Origin: Verrucomicrobiota bacterium
Lineage (GTDB): Bacteria > Verrucomicrobiota > Verrucomicrobiia > Chthoniobacterales > Chthoniobacteraceae
DNA length: 38,667 bases
Assembly: GCA_003402745.1 (NCBI GenBank)
Contig: QQND01000023.1
Coordinates: forward strand, 1 to 38,667
Direction: 5' to 3'
The position numbers and the translations under genes are program-made. Positions 8,290 through 17,191 of this stretch are shown piece after piece. Position 1 is the stretch's first letter. Every line of letters starts with the position of its first letter. The notes under the pieces are model-generated. The model had not been told where the DNA came from. It was given only the letters and a program-made list of their open reading frames with translations, and did no database searches.

Positions 8290-9009
8290 ATGCGTTCACA
8301 CGATATTGACGGCGTCCTACTCATCGACAAAGCCCCCGCTATGACCTCCCACGATGTGGTGGCCATTGTCCGAAAACGGCTCGGCTTCAAAAAAGTCGGC
8401 CACTGCGGGACCCTTGATCCCCTGGCCACGGGCCTTCTGCTGATTGTCCTCGGGCGCGGCACGAAAATCCAGGACCTGCTCATGGCGGAAGACAAGGAGT
8501 ATACGGGGACCATGCAACTGGGGGTCACCACCGACAGCCAGGACGCAGACGGACAGGTGGTCGACACCCTGCCGGTTCCTGAATTCAGCAGGGAAAAAAT
8601 CGAGGAATCCTTCGAAAAATTTCACGGTGATTTTTACCAAATGCCCCCGATGGTTTCCGCCATCAAGCAGGGAGGGGTCCCGCTTTACAAACTGGCGCGC
8701 CAGGGCAAGACCGTGGAAAGGGAGCCCCGTTTTGTGCACGTATTCGCCCATGAAATCACCCGAGTGGCGCTGCCTGACCTCGACTTCCGCGTGGTCTGCA
8801 GCAAAGGCTTTTACGTGCGCACCTATGCCTTCGACATTGGGAATGATTTGGGCTGCGGCGCACATTTGCGGATGCTCCGGCGTACAAAATCGGGCCGCTT
8901 TAGCGTGGAGGGTGCCGTCACCGTCGAGGAACTCAAGAATGAGGACCCCGCCTGGATCGCCTCCAAAGTGCTGGATCTCCCCACCGTTTCGAAGCTCAGA
9001 GGGGCCTAG
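8290..9009 (+). CDS. truB: tRNA pseudouridine-55 synthase TruB
   Basis: Isomerises U55 in the T-loop of nearly all tRNAs. The 239-residue product begins MRSHDIDGVLLIDKAPAMTS, the conserved G-x-L-x-(I/V)-x-K-P-xG-x-(T/S)-S start, and carries the catalytic Asp43 in GHCGTLDPLATG. The Y-T-G-x-x-x-LG pattern (KEYTGTMQLGVTTDSQD), KQGGVPLYKLARQGK and SKGFYVRTYAFDIG motifs follow as in other TruB proteins. The length fits the short form, lacking the extended C-terminal PUA domain of E. coli TruB (314 residues). An upstream in-frame TTG at 8263 is less likely because family members start at the chosen ATG. It is 64 bases from each neighbour. Confidence 0.94.
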   Translation: MRSHDIDGVLLIDKAPAMTSHDVVAIVRKRLGFKKVGHCGTLDPLATGLLLIVLGRGTKIQDLLMAEDKEYTGTMQLGVTTDSQDADGQVVDTLPVPEFSREKIEESFEKFHGDFYQMPPMVSAIKQGGVPLYKLARQGKTVEREPRFVHVFAHEITRVALPDLDFRVVCSKGFYVRTYAFDIGNDLGCGAHLRMLRRTKSGRFSVEGAVTVEELKNEDPAWIASKVLDLPTVSKLRGA

Positions 9010-9073
9010 TTGGCACTTTTGAGATCCTTTCTGTCCGCAGCCAATCCTCATCCAACCCATCAAGACAGGCGGC

Positions 9074-10036
9074 GTGAAAGTCCTGCATACCATCTCTGAA
9101 CTGGCGCAGGTGCCAGGGCCCGTCGTGCTGGCCATCGGAGTGTTCGACGGACTGCACCTGGGGCACCGGGCGGTCTTAGACCGCGCGCAAGAGGAGGCGC
9201 GCCGAATCCAGGGCACGGCGGTCCCGCTGAGTTTCGATCCTCATCCGGCACGAGTGCTCCGGCCTGCGAACGCGCCGCTACTGCTGACGGCAACCGAACA
9301 CAAGCTCCGTCTCCTAAGGAGCATGGGATTTTCCCACGCGCTCGTACTGCCTTTCGACACGAGCATGGCCGCCACCAGTGCGGACGATTTTATTTGCAGC
9401 CTCGCCGGAGCCGCTCACCCGCTTGCCGCGATCTGCGTGGGCCATCAGTGGTCGTTTGGCAAAGGCCGCGAGGGGAACCTAGAAAGCCTCGCCAAGCTTG
9501 GAGGGCGGCTTGGATTTGCGGAGATCGGGGTTCCGGAGCTCCTGGGGGAGGGCGAAGCGGTAAGCAGCACCCGCATCCGCAATGCCGTCGCCAGTGGAGA
9601 CTTCGAGCAAGCCCGGCGCCTCCTGGGTCGCGCCTATTCTGTGCTGGGCGAAGTCCAGCATGGGCGTGCTCTGGGGCGGACCCTTGGGTTTCCCACCGCG
9701 AATCTCGGCCTTTTCAACGAACAACTTCCCCCGCAAGGGGTGTATGCGGTGCGCGTTGCGGGCATTGCGGGCGCGGCGGCCCTGCCAGGCGTCGCCAACC
9801 TCGGAACACGCCCGACCGTTTCTGAAACCGCCGTTCCCCCCACCCTGGAGGTCCATCTGCTGGGGTTTTCAGGAGATTTGTATGGAGCAGTTTTGGAGGT
9901 TGAATTCGTCTCCTTTCTCCGTGGTGAGCGGAAGTTTGATTCGGTGGAACTGCTGCGCCAGCAAATCCAGCGCGATGCAGCGCACGCGGCAACGGTCCTC
10001 GGCCTGGAACCTTCCGTGAATGGGGCCGCTTCCTAA
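9074..10036 (+). CDS. ribF: Bifunctional riboflavin kinase/FAD synthetase
   Basis: Converts riboflavin to FMN and FMN to FAD. The 320 residues divide into an N-terminal nucleotidyltransferase with GVFDGLHLGH (22-31) and SSTRIR (164-169), and a C-terminal flavokinase with GRTLGFPTANL (about 201-211), the catalytic Glu259 in LEVHLLGF (258-265), and the ERKF motif (285-288). Both activities look intact. The start is GTG at 9074; no nearer ATG exists, and the position fits the family. It closes the nusA-infB-rbfA-nrnA-truB group; rpsO and pnp, which often follow, are not here. A 104-base gap precedes the dehydrogenase genes. Confidence 0.94.
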   Translation: MKVLHTISELAQVPGPVVLAIGVFDGLHLGHRAVLDRAQEEARRIQGTAVPLSFDPHPARVLRPANAPLLLTATEHKLRLLRSMGFSHALVLPFDTSMAATSADDFICSLAGAAHPLAAICVGHQWSFGKGREGNLESLAKLGGRLGFAEIGVPELLGEGEAVSSTRIRNAVASGDFEQARRLLGRAYSVLGEVQHGRALGRTLGFPTANLGLFNEQLPPQGVYAVRVAGIAGAAALPGVANLGTRPTVSETAVPPTLEVHLLGFSGDLYGAVLEVEFVSFLRGERKFDSVELLRQQIQRDAAHAATVLGLEPSVNGAAS

Positions 10037-10140
10037 GGCCGGCCGCAGGCGCCGGTCGCACGGGGAATACGGGGAAGAGATGTTAAAGCTTTACGCAAAA
10101 TGCGGAGAACCCTTGCGCCCAGAGGACAGCCCTCTTTAGG

Positions 10141-11187
10141 ATGAACCCCATGTTGCATCTCGCCGAGGCGCCCATTCGTGCTGGCAAAGCCTCCGACTTT
10201 CCTGAAACTTACCGTCGGGCCTTCCGATGGATGCTGCTGGCCCGCGTCGCTGAAGAAAAAATCGCCAGCCTCTTTCGGGGCGGCAGAATTACTGGAGGCG
10301 TGTTCCTGGGAAAGGGCCAGGAGGCTATCAGCGTTGCCACGGGAATCGCGCTCAAAGAGGGTGATATTTTCGCCCCTCTGATCCGCGATCAGGCTGGGCG
10401 ACTCGCTTTTGGAGAGAGCCTTCTGGACTTCACGCTCACTTACCTTGGAGCGCGTTCCGGCCCCATGCGCGGCCGCGATGGAAACGTCCACCGGGGCCGC
10501 CCCAGAGAGGGGCTTTTGCCCATGATTTCGCACCTAGGCGCGATGGTGTCCGTCGTCAACGGCATGCTTCTGGCCCACCGCTTTCAGGGCAAAAAGGGAA
10601 CGGTTGGGGCCGCCAGCCTTGGAGACGGGGCGACCTCCACGGGGGCTTTCCACGAGTCCATAAACCAGGCGGCCGTTGAAAAACTCCCTCTCATTCTGGT
10701 CGTCACCAACAACCAGTACGCGTATTCCACCCCCAATGAGCGCCAGTTTGCCTGCTCTGACTTAGTCGACAAAGCTCTTGGGTACGGCGTAAACGGCCAC
10801 ACCGTTGACGGCACCGACCTGGAGTCCTGCCTCCAAATCATCGGAGGCGCCGTCCAACTTGCCCGCGAGGGAAACGGCCCACAATTGATCGTCGCCTCCA
10901 ATCTGCGCCTTGCCGGACATGGTGAACATGACGATTCGCACTACATTTCCTCCCATTTTAAGGAACTCCCTTTAGGCCGTGACTGCATCGAAGTCGCTCA
11001 AAACCACCTCCTCGGCAAAGGCTGGGCCGACGCCTCCGCCCTGGAAGTATGGACGCGCGAATGTGCCGTTCAGGTCGACGAAGCCGTAGCCCACGCCCTG
11101 AGAGAACCCGCCCCCGACCCCGCCCAGGAAGAATGGTGCGCGCTCTCCCACCGGCATCTGGCTGAAGGAAACTCCGCCAAGTTCTGA
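10141..11187 (+). CDS. Thiamine-diphosphate-dependent 2-oxo acid dehydrogenase E1, alpha subunit
   Basis: Alpha subunit of a heterotetrameric E1 that decarboxylates a 2-oxo acid and passes the acyl group to the E2 lipoyl arm. The 348-residue product has the thiamine-diphosphate/Mg2+ motif GDG-x(26)-NN, running from GDG at 161-163 to NN at 190-191. The stretch after it (NNQYAYSTP, then GYGVNGHTVDGTD) looks more like branched-chain than pyruvate dehydrogenase alpha chains, whose equivalent usually reads NNxYGMGT. The upstream sequence has AGAGGA about 20 bases before the ATG, too far for a standard ribosome site. The beta chain starts 37 bases downstream and E2 follows. Substrate (pyruvate, branched-chain 2-oxo acids, acetoin or another) cannot be settled from sequence alone, so no gene symbol is given. 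Confidence 0.9.
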   Translation: MNPMLHLAEAPIRAGKASDFPETYRRAFRWMLLARVAEEKIASLFRGGRITGGVFLGKGQEAISVATGIALKEGDIFAPLIRDQAGRLAFGESLLDFTLTYLGARSGPMRGRDGNVHRGRPREGLLPMISHLGAMVSVVNGMLLAHRFQGKKGTVGAASLGDGATSTGAFHESINQAAVEKLPLILVVTNNQYAYSTPNERQFACSDLVDKALGYGVNGHTVDGTDLESCLQIIGGAVQLAREGNGPQLIVASNLRLAGHGEHDDSHYISSHFKELPLGRDCIEVAQNHLLGKGWADASALEVWTRECAVQVDEAVAHALREPAPDPAQEEWCALSHRHLAEGNSAKF

Positions 11188-11224
11188 GGCACCCACGCTT
11201 TTTAGCCCCTCACCCTTTCCTCTT

Positions 11225-12187
11225 TTGATCACCTACCTAGAAGCCATTCGAGAGGCGCAAAAAAAAGCGCTGGAAATCGACCCACGCGTCTACCTTTACG
11301 GCCAGGACATTGGGGCCTTCGGCGGCGCCTTCAAAGCGACTAAGGGCCTCGCGCAAACCTTTCCCGGCAGAGTCATCGACTCCCCCATCAGCGAAGATGC
11401 CATGATGGGATCCGCCATCGGAGCTGCGCTCCAGGGCATGCGACCGGTCATTGAAATGCAGTTCGCCGACTTTTCCACCGTCGGCTTCAACCAGATCGTC
11501 AACCAGGCCGCCACCATGTTCTGGCGCACCGGCGAGTCTTGCCCCATCACCGTGCGCCTGCCCAGCGGCGGCACTCCAGGCAGCGGACCCTTTCACTCCC
11601 AGAACCTGGAGGCCCTCTACGCCCACTACCCGGGCCTCATCATCCTGACCCCAGCCACCGTCGAGGATGCTTACTCCTTACTTTTAGAAGCCATCGCGCT
11701 GGATGACCCCGTCATTTTTTGCGAGCACAAATACCTTTACTACCACCTCAAAGCCGAATCTCTTCCCGAAACCGCCCTCCCCGTTGGCAAGGCCCGCATC
11801 GCGCGCACCGGAAGGGACGCCACCGTCGTCACCTACAGCGCAATGCTGCACGAGGCGCTGGCCGCCGCCGAGGAACTCGCCGAAAACGGCTGGGAAATTG
11901 AAGTCATCGACCTGCGTTCCATCAAGCCCCTGGACACCGATACCGTCCTCGCTTCCGTCGCCCGCACCGGCCGGATCCTCGCCGTCGGAGAAGCGTGGCC
12001 CTGGGGCGGGGTGACCGCGGAGGTCTTGGCGCGCATCGCCACCGACGGGTTCAACCTGCTGGACGCTCCTCCCATGCGGCTCAACAGCAAAGACACCCCG
12101 GTTCCCTTCCACCCCAACTTGTGGGGCACCCACCGCCCTACCGCTCGAACGATCGCCAACGCCCTGCGGGACCTCTTGAGGCTTTGA
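11225..12187 (+). CDS. Thiamine-diphosphate-dependent 2-oxo acid dehydrogenase E1, beta subunit
   Basis: Beta subunit completing the E1 active site. The 320 residues begin MITYLEAIREAQKKALEIDP, the normal family start, so the TTG at 11225 is taken as initiator; the next in-frame ATG falls about 59 codons in. Conserved features: Glu57 in SPISEDAMMG, EMQFADF, FNQIVNQAA and the active-site His124 in FHSQNLEALYAHYPG. FGGAFKAT, EMQFADF and DPVIFCEHKYLYY recall the branched-chain type of E1 beta. It lies 37 bases after the alpha chain and 45 before E2. The leader is T/C-rich with no Shine-Dalgarno. The C-terminal transketolase-C domain (about 195-310) is complete. Confidence 0.9.
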   Translation: MITYLEAIREAQKKALEIDPRVYLYGQDIGAFGGAFKATKGLAQTFPGRVIDSPISEDAMMGSAIGAALQGMRPVIEMQFADFSTVGFNQIVNQAATMFWRTGESCPITVRLPSGGTPGSGPFHSQNLEALYAHYPGLIILTPATVEDAYSLLLEAIALDDPVIFCEHKYLYYHLKAESLPETALPVGKARIARTGRDATVVTYSAMLHEALAAAEELAENGWEIEVIDLRSIKPLDTDTVLASVARTGRILAVGEAWPWGGVTAEVLARIATDGFNLLDAPPMRLNSKDTPVPFHPNLWGTHRPTARTIANALRDLLRL

Positions 12188-12232
12188 TCCCAAAGTCACC
12201 ACGCACCCGTCCCTCTCATTTCCTTACGTCTT

Positions 12233-13471
12233 ATGCCTCGCATCCCCATCGTTATGCCCCAGTTGGGCGAGTCCATCGCTGAAGCAACCATCGTGGCCTT
12301 TAACATCGGCGCAGGCGACGCTGTCGAATGCGACCAGGACGTTCTGGAGGTGGAAACTCAAAAAGCCGTCATGGGCGTCACCTCCCCCTGTTCGGGGCAG
12401 GTCGTCGAATGGATCGCTCTGCTCCAAAGCAGCTATGCCGTCGGGGAAACCCTCGGCTACGTCGAGTGTTCCGAGGAGGAAGCCCGCCGGCTCGGCCTTG
12501 ACGGAGCGCTGCCCGAACCTTCCCAAATGCGGGAATCCCTCCCCCACGGCTTCTCCCCCGCGGATGCTGCAGCCGCCCCCTTTCTGCAATCCCCTCCGCC
12601 CCAAAGAGCCGGAGGCGGAGTCGCTCCCACGCTTCGCGGACTGCCCGTCCCCGCCCACGCCTACGGAGCCAGTTTCCTCTCCCCACGCCTCAAGGCACGC
12701 ATGGCGGAACTCGGTTTACATGCAGCTGACCTCGCAGGCATCGCAGGCAGCGGCGCCGCGGGCCGCCTGACCATCGAGGACTTCGAAAAATTTCTTTCCC
12801 AGCTCGACCAGCAAAAACTCTCCCAAGCCTCCAGCATGCGCGTCGCCGTCGCAGACGCCATGCGCCGCTCCTGGACACGCCCCATCGCCACCGTCGGCAT
12901 GCCCCTGGTCATCGACCCCCTTCTCGCCCACCGCAAAAGCTCCACCCCCAAACCCGGACCTGCACTCTACGGCCTGCGCGCCCTCGCCATCGCCCTTGGC
13001 GAAAACAGCGCCCTCGCTGGACGTCTCATCGGCGACAAAATCGTCCACCCACGCTCCATAGACGTCGGCTTTGCCGTCGAGGCCGAGGACGGCGTCCTCG
13101 TCCCAGTCCTTCGAAACGCCGACCGCACCCCGCTCAATGCGCTCGTCGCCAGGTATAATGAACTCGTCGACCTGGCCCGCCGTCGACGCCTCCCCGCCGA
13201 CGCTACGGGCGGCTCCATCGCCACCGTCACCAACTTCGGCTCCTTCGGCCTCGAATGGGCCACCCCCATCCCGCTCCCCGAGCAGACGCTCGTCCTCGGC
13301 ATGGGTGCCGGCCGCGTCGTCCCGCGCTGGGACGCCGCATCCTCCACCTTTTTACCGGCCACCGAAGCACACTTCACGCTCTCCTTCGACCACCGCGTTC
13401 TGGACGGAGGCGGCGCAGGCAGGCTCCTAGCGCGAATCGCCGAACTGCTGGCCACCCCCGAGGGATTGTAA
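12233..13471 (+). CDS. Dihydrolipoamide acyltransferase E2 of a 2-oxo acid dehydrogenase complex
   Basis: Core enzyme that carries acyl groups on a lipoyl arm and transfers them to CoA. The 412 residues show one lipoyl domain (1-80) with the lipoylated Lys44 in VETQKAVMGV (more usual is ETDKA), a Pro/Ala-rich linker, a peripheral-subunit-binding domain (about 147-188, SPRLKARMAELG to GRLTIEDF) and the acyltransferase domain with catalytic His387 in DHRVLDGG. The linker between the binding domain and the catalytic core is short. E3 (lipoamide dehydrogenase) is not in the window, so it must come from elsewhere, as is common when E3 is shared. The adjoining sucC-sucD-citrate synthase genes suggest a role in acetyl-CoA or succinyl-CoA supply, but the substrate remains open. 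Confidence 0.9.
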   Translation: MPRIPIVMPQLGESIAEATIVAFNIGAGDAVECDQDVLEVETQKAVMGVTSPCSGQVVEWIALLQSSYAVGETLGYVECSEEEARRLGLDGALPEPSQMRESLPHGFSPADAAAAPFLQSPPPQRAGGGVAPTLRGLPVPAHAYGASFLSPRLKARMAELGLHAADLAGIAGSGAAGRLTIEDFEKFLSQLDQQKLSQASSMRVAVADAMRRSWTRPIATVGMPLVIDPLLAHRKSSTPKPGPALYGLRALAIALGENSALAGRLIGDKIVHPRSIDVGFAVEAEDGVLVPVLRNADRTPLNALVARYNELVDLARRRRLPADATGGSIATVTNFGSFGLEWATPIPLPEQTLVLGMGAGRVVPRWDAASSTFLPATEAHFTLSFDHRVLDGGGAGRLLARIAELLATPEGL

Positions 13472-13808
13472 CCGCGGGAGAAGTCTGGGAGCCTTTCCCG
13501 GCTTTAAAGGCCCCTTGCGCTGCGCCTCTAAAACCGGCGCTTGCTCCTTAGCCGAATCGCGGACTGGCTCCAAGTGACTGGCCCCCTGCTTGATTTGTAA
13601 TTTCAATAATCAACATTTCGTCAAGAATCAGTCAGCTCCCGCAAACCTACCCTTGCTTATTCCACGTTCTCCCTAATAGAAAAGTCCCCCCAATCAGCGC
13701 TCTCCGAGACGCTCCGATTCGCTGCAGGAAAGGTCCGCCCAGTGTTTTGAGCCCGTAAAGCACATGCTCTGAGCTTATTAGACCCTCCAAAATAATTTTT
13801 AATCGTTC
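13472..13808 (+). other. Intergenic region between E2 and sucC
   Basis: These 337 bases contain no credible gene. Two weak symmetric elements are visible: a stem GCCTTT (13491-13496) / AAAGGC (13506-13511) without a T-tract, possibly marking the end of the E1/E2 transcript, and an AT-rich inverted repeat TTGATT (13590-13595) / AATCAA (13608-13613) that could be an operator. The 3' part presumably holds the sucC promoter, but I find no good -35/-10 pair. Confidence 0.5.
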
Positions 13809-14996
13809 ATGAACATCCACGAGTACCAAGCCCGCGAACTATTCCAAAAATTCGGTGTCGCCTCCCAAAAAGGCAAATCAGCCTTCACCCCCGAAGAGGC
13901 GGAAAAAGCGGCAGAGGCACTCGGAGCCGACCAGATCGTGGTCAAAGCGCAGATTCACGCAGGCGGACGGGGCAAGGGCACCTTCAAGAACGGCTTCAAA
14001 GGGGGTGTGCACCTTTGTAAAACACCGGCCGAAGTGCGCCAGCTCGCCGAACAAATGCTGGGCCAAACCTTGGTCACCCACCAGACGGGTCCCGAGGGGC
14101 GCCTAGTCAACACGCTGCTTGTGGCCGAAGCCGTCGACATTTCCCGCGAACTTTACTTCGCGATTCTTTTTGACCGCGAAACCTCCGCTCCCATGGTCAT
14201 CGCGAGCACCGAAGGCGGGGTCGACATTGAGTCCGTCGCGGAACACACGCCTGAGAAAATTCTGCGTCTTCCCATCGATCCGTTTTTGGGCATCCAAGCC
14301 TACCAGACTCGCAAAATTGCGGCCGCCCTCGGGTTGCGCGGGCCGCTGATGACGCAGGCGAGCAAGCTCTTTACCGCCCTCTACCGCACCTACGTCGAGT
14401 CGGACTGCACCATGGTTGAAATCAACCCGCTGGTGGTCACCCCAGACGGCCGCCTCCTCGCCTTGGACGCAAAATTCAACTTTGACGATAACGCCCTCTA
14501 CCGCCAGCCCGCCATCGTGGCGATGCGCGACAAGGCCGAGGAAGATCCCCGCGAAGTTGCCGCCAGCGAGTTCAACCTCAACTACATCGGCCTCGACGGC
14601 AACATCGCCTGCCTCGTCAACGGCGCGGGACTTGCGATGGCCACGATGGACATCATCCAGCATTCTGGCGGCAGGCCGGCCAACTTCTTGGACGTAGGCG
14701 GCGGCGCCACCAAAGAGCAGGTCAGCGCGGCCTTCAAAATCATCCTCGGCGACAAAGTGGTCAAAGGCATCATGGTGAACATTTTCGGGGGGATTATGGA
14801 CTGCAACGTCATCGCCCACGGCATCGTCGATGCCGTTCGGGAAACCGGGCTCACCCTTCCCCTCGTTGTCCGCCTTGAGGGCAACAATGTGGAAGCGGGC
14901 AAACTCACACTGGCCGAGAGCGGGCTTGCGCTCCTGGGCGCCTCCTCCATGGCGGACGCCGCCGCCAAAATTGTGGCCGCCGTGTCCGCCGCCTAA
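13809..14996 (+). CDS. sucC: Succinyl-CoA ligase [ADP-forming], beta subunit
   Basis: Beta chain of the TCA-cycle enzyme that couples succinyl-CoA cleavage to nucleoside triphosphate synthesis. The 395 residues start [17 protein letters not shown], the universal SucC start. An ATP-grasp domain (about 1-220) shows [14 protein letters not shown] (44-57) and the Mg2+-binding VEINPLVV (203-210). The C-terminal CoA-ligase domain (about 240-390) carries [18 protein letters not shown] and [10 protein letters not shown]. Length equals the family norm (388-400). It opens a tight block with sucD (24 bases on) and citrate synthase. The leader is AT-rich with no Shine-Dalgarno. Confidence 0.96.
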   Translation: MNIHEYQARELFQKFGVASQKGKSAFTPEEAEKAAEALGADQIVVKAQIHAGGRGKGTFKNGFKGGVHLCKTPAEVRQLAEQMLGQTLVTHQTGPEGRLVNTLLVAEAVDISRELYFAILFDRETSAPMVIASTEGGVDIESVAEHTPEKILRLPIDPFLGIQAYQTRKIAAALGLRGPLMTQASKLFTALYRTYVESDCTMVEINPLVVTPDGRLLALDAKFNFDDNALYRQPAIVAMRDKAEEDPREVAASEFNLNYIGLDGNIACLVNGAGLAMATMDIIQHSGGRPANFLDVGGGATKEQVSAAFKIILGDKVVKGIMVNIFGGIMDCNVIAHGIVDAVRETGLTLPLVVRLEGNNVEAGKLTLAESGLALLGASSMADAAAKIVAAVSAA

Positions 14997-15020
14997 CCCA
15001 AACTCCAGACCAATTTTACC

Positions 15021-15929
15021 ATGGCCATTTTTGTTACTCCTCAAACCCGCGTTCTGGTCCAGGGCATCACCGGCAGTTTCGGCGCCAAACACGCTCAACT
15101 CTCGCTGGACTACGGCTCGCTTATCGTCGCAGGCGTCACCCCGGGCAAGGGCGGCCAGTTCTTCGAACACGGCTCCCACAAGGTCCCCATTTTCGACACC
15201 GTCGAGGAAGCTGCAAAACAGACAGGCGCAACAGTTTCAGCAGTCTTCGTCCCCCCGCCCTTCGCGGCGGACGCCATCCTGGAATCCGCCGACGCAGGGC
15301 TGTCCCTAGTGGTTGCCATCACCGAAGGCATTCCCATCAACGACATGATCCGAGTCAAAGCCAAAATCTCGAGCGGGACAACGCGCCTGATCGGCCCCAA
15401 CTGCCCCGGTTTGGTCACTCCCGGCGAAGGAAAGGACTCCCACGGCGGCTGCCGCATTGGCATTGCCCCGGGCTACATCCACAAGAAGGGCAACGTGGGT
15501 GTCGTTTCCCGCTCCGGTACTTTGACTTACGAAGCAGTCTGGCAACTCACCTCGCGCGGCTACGGCCAGTCCACCTGCGTGGGCATCGGAGGCGACCCGG
15601 TCAACGGCACTTCGCATCTGGACGTTCTGAGAATGTTCAACGACGACCCTGAAACGGAAGCCATTATCATGATCGGCGAAATCGGCGGAGCGGCTGAGGA
15701 AGAAGCGGCGCAGTGGGCCGGAGCAAACTGCAAGAAGCCCATCGCCGGGTTTATCGCGGGCACCACCGCGCCTCCCGGACGGCGCATGGGCCACGCCGGC
15801 GCGATTGTTTCGGGCGGCAAAGGCACCGCAGAGGGCAAGATTGCGGCAATGAAAGCAGCGGGCATCGCGGTCGCCGAAACTCCCTCCGTAATGGCTGAGA
15901 CCTTGCTTAAGCTCTGGGGAAAGCTCTAG
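15021..15929 (+). CDS. sucD: Succinyl-CoA ligase, alpha subunit
   Basis: Alpha chain, which binds CoA and carries the phosphohistidine. The 302 residues have the CoA-binding Rossmann fold ([13 protein letters not shown]), GPNCPG (125-130), SRSGTLTYE and the active-site His258 in [10 protein letters not shown]. Compared with the usual TPGExKIGIMPG segment it reads [19 protein letters not shown] (about 133-151), an insertion of roughly six residues close to the CoA/phosphate site; the family is normally 287-295 residues long. It is 24 bases after sucC and 45 before citrate synthase. Confidence 0.96.
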   Translation: MAIFVTPQTRVLVQGITGSFGAKHAQLSLDYGSLIVAGVTPGKGGQFFEHGSHKVPIFDTVEEAAKQTGATVSAVFVPPPFAADAILESADAGLSLVVAITEGIPINDMIRVKAKISSGTTRLIGPNCPGLVTPGEGKDSHGGCRIGIAPGYIHKKGNVGVVSRSGTLTYEAVWQLTSRGYGQSTCVGIGGDPVNGTSHLDVLRMFNDDPETEAIIMIGEIGGAAEEEAAQWAGANCKKPIAGFIAGTTAPPGRRMGHAGAIVSGGKGTAEGKIAAMKAAGIAVAETPSVMAETLLKLWGKL

Positions 15930-15974
15930 CATCCCCCCTACAAACCCGACCACCGCCAACCCGCCCCAAAATTT

Positions 15975-17090
15975 ATGCAGCTCGTCGCCAAAGGACTCGA
16001 AGGAATTATAGCCAACTCCACTGCCATCTCCGACGTCCTTGGGGACATCGGGCAGCTCATCTACGCCGGCTACGACATCAACGAACTCGCCGGAAAAGTC
16101 ACCTTCGAAGAGATTATCCATTTGCTCTGGCACGGGGAACTCCCCACCCAGCAGCAACTCGATGACCTCAAAAGCAAGCTGAGCGCTGCGCGTTCCCTGC
16201 CCCCCGAGGTGATCGCCTTCCTCAAATCCACGCCCAAGGACGCGGGCCCCATGGATGTCATCCGCACCGGGGTTTCCATGCTGGGCCTCTTTGACCACTC
16301 CACAGGCCAAAACGCCAACCTGGAGCGGGCGCTGCAGATCACCGCGAAAATCGGCATCATCGCCGCCTACTTCCACCGCATCCGCCAGGGCAAAGATTTG
16401 CCACCCATTCGCACCGACCTGGGCGAAGCCGCCCACTTCCTCTACCTCATCAACGGCGAGGCGCCTACCAAGGAGGCGACAGACACCTTGGACATCGCCT
16501 ACGTTCTGCATGCCGACCATGGCATGAACGCCAGCACCTTCTCTGCTCGAGTCACCGTCGCGACTCTCAGCGACATGTTCTCAGCAATCACCTCCGCCAT
16601 CGGTACCCTCAAAGGGCCCCTCCACGGCGGTGCCAACGAAGGAGTCATTCACATGCTCCAGGAAATCGGCTCCGAAGACCGGGTCGACTCCTGGCTCGAA
16701 GAGCAGTTCGCCAAGAAGGCCAAGATCATGGGTATCGGCCACCGCGTCTACAAAGTACTCGATCCGCGCGCCCCGCACCTGCGCAACATGGCGATTAAAA
16801 TGACCGACCAGCTCGGCGAACCGAAGTGGATTCGCATGAGTGAACGCATCGCCGAAGTCATGCGGGAAAAGAAGCACCTCAACGCAAACGTCGATTTCTA
16901 CTCGGCCACCGTGTACTACTCCCTGGGCATCCCGACGGACCTTTTTACGCCAATCTTCGCCATCTCCCGCACTGCCGGATGGACGGCCCATGTCCTCGAA
17001 CAGCTTGCAGACAACCGCTTGTACCGCCCCTTGAGCGAATACACGGGGCCAGCGGTCGGGAAAGTGGTGAAGTCCATCGCTGAGCGCTAA
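15975..17090 (+). CDS. gltA: Citrate synthase
   Basis: Condenses acetyl-CoA with oxaloacetate. The 371-residue protein is the short type, without the beta-rich N-terminal domain of E. coli GltA (427 residues). Catalytic and substrate residues are in place: His179 and Asp181 in LHADHGMNAS, His217 in GPLHGGANEG, His256-Arg257 in GIGHRVYK, Asp307 in NANVDFYSA and Arg332 in SRTAGW. The short form resembles archaeal/Gram-positive citrate synthases and also 2-methylcitrate synthases, which share all motifs; the neighbouring sucCD genes and absence of prp genes favour citrate synthase. A strong terminator follows at 17124-17160. Confidence 0.93.
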   Translation: MQLVAKGLEGIIANSTAISDVLGDIGQLIYAGYDINELAGKVTFEEIIHLLWHGELPTQQQLDDLKSKLSAARSLPPEVIAFLKSTPKDAGPMDVIRTGVSMLGLFDHSTGQNANLERALQITAKIGIIAAYFHRIRQGKDLPPIRTDLGEAAHFLYLINGEAPTKEATDTLDIAYVLHADHGMNASTFSARVTVATLSDMFSAITSAIGTLKGPLHGGANEGVIHMLQEIGSEDRVDSWLEEQFAKKAKIMGIGHRVYKVLDPRAPHLRNMAIKMTDQLGEPKWIRMSERIAEVMREKKHLNANVDFYSATVYYSLGIPTDLFTPIFAISRTAGWTAHVLEQLADNRLYRPLSEYTGPAVGKVVKSIAER

Positions 17091-17123
17091 GGTCCCGCCC
17101 CACGCACATCATTTCGTTTCCCC

Positions 17124-17160
17124 TTGGCCAGTATCCTCGCGATGCTGGCCAACTTTTTTT
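17124..17160 (+). terminator. Strong Rho-independent terminator after citrate synthase
   Basis: A 12-bp stem TTGGCCAGTATC (17124-17135) / GATGCTGGCCAA (17141-17152), closed by a 5-base loop and containing one G-T pair, is followed by C and seven Ts (17154-17160). It lies 34 bases after the citrate synthase stop and ends the sucC-sucD-gltA transcript. Confidence 0.92.
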
Positions 17161-17191
17161 CCGCCTCACTGCCTCCCACTTCTTTGTCTTA

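Noticed and set aside
13741-13808. Promoter for sucC (TTGAGC at 13747 and AATAAT at 13791)
   Set aside because: The spacing between the two hexamers is far from 16-18 bases and neither pairs with a good partner.
15306-16520. A 404-codon open frame on the minus strand opposite sucD and citrate synthase
   Set aside because: It is a GC-rich shadow of two well-supported genes, lies in their antisense frame and has low-complexity His/Gly/Asp-rich sequence. The same applies to long antisense frames at 4730-5545, 5296-6318, 14103-15179 and 29437-30606.
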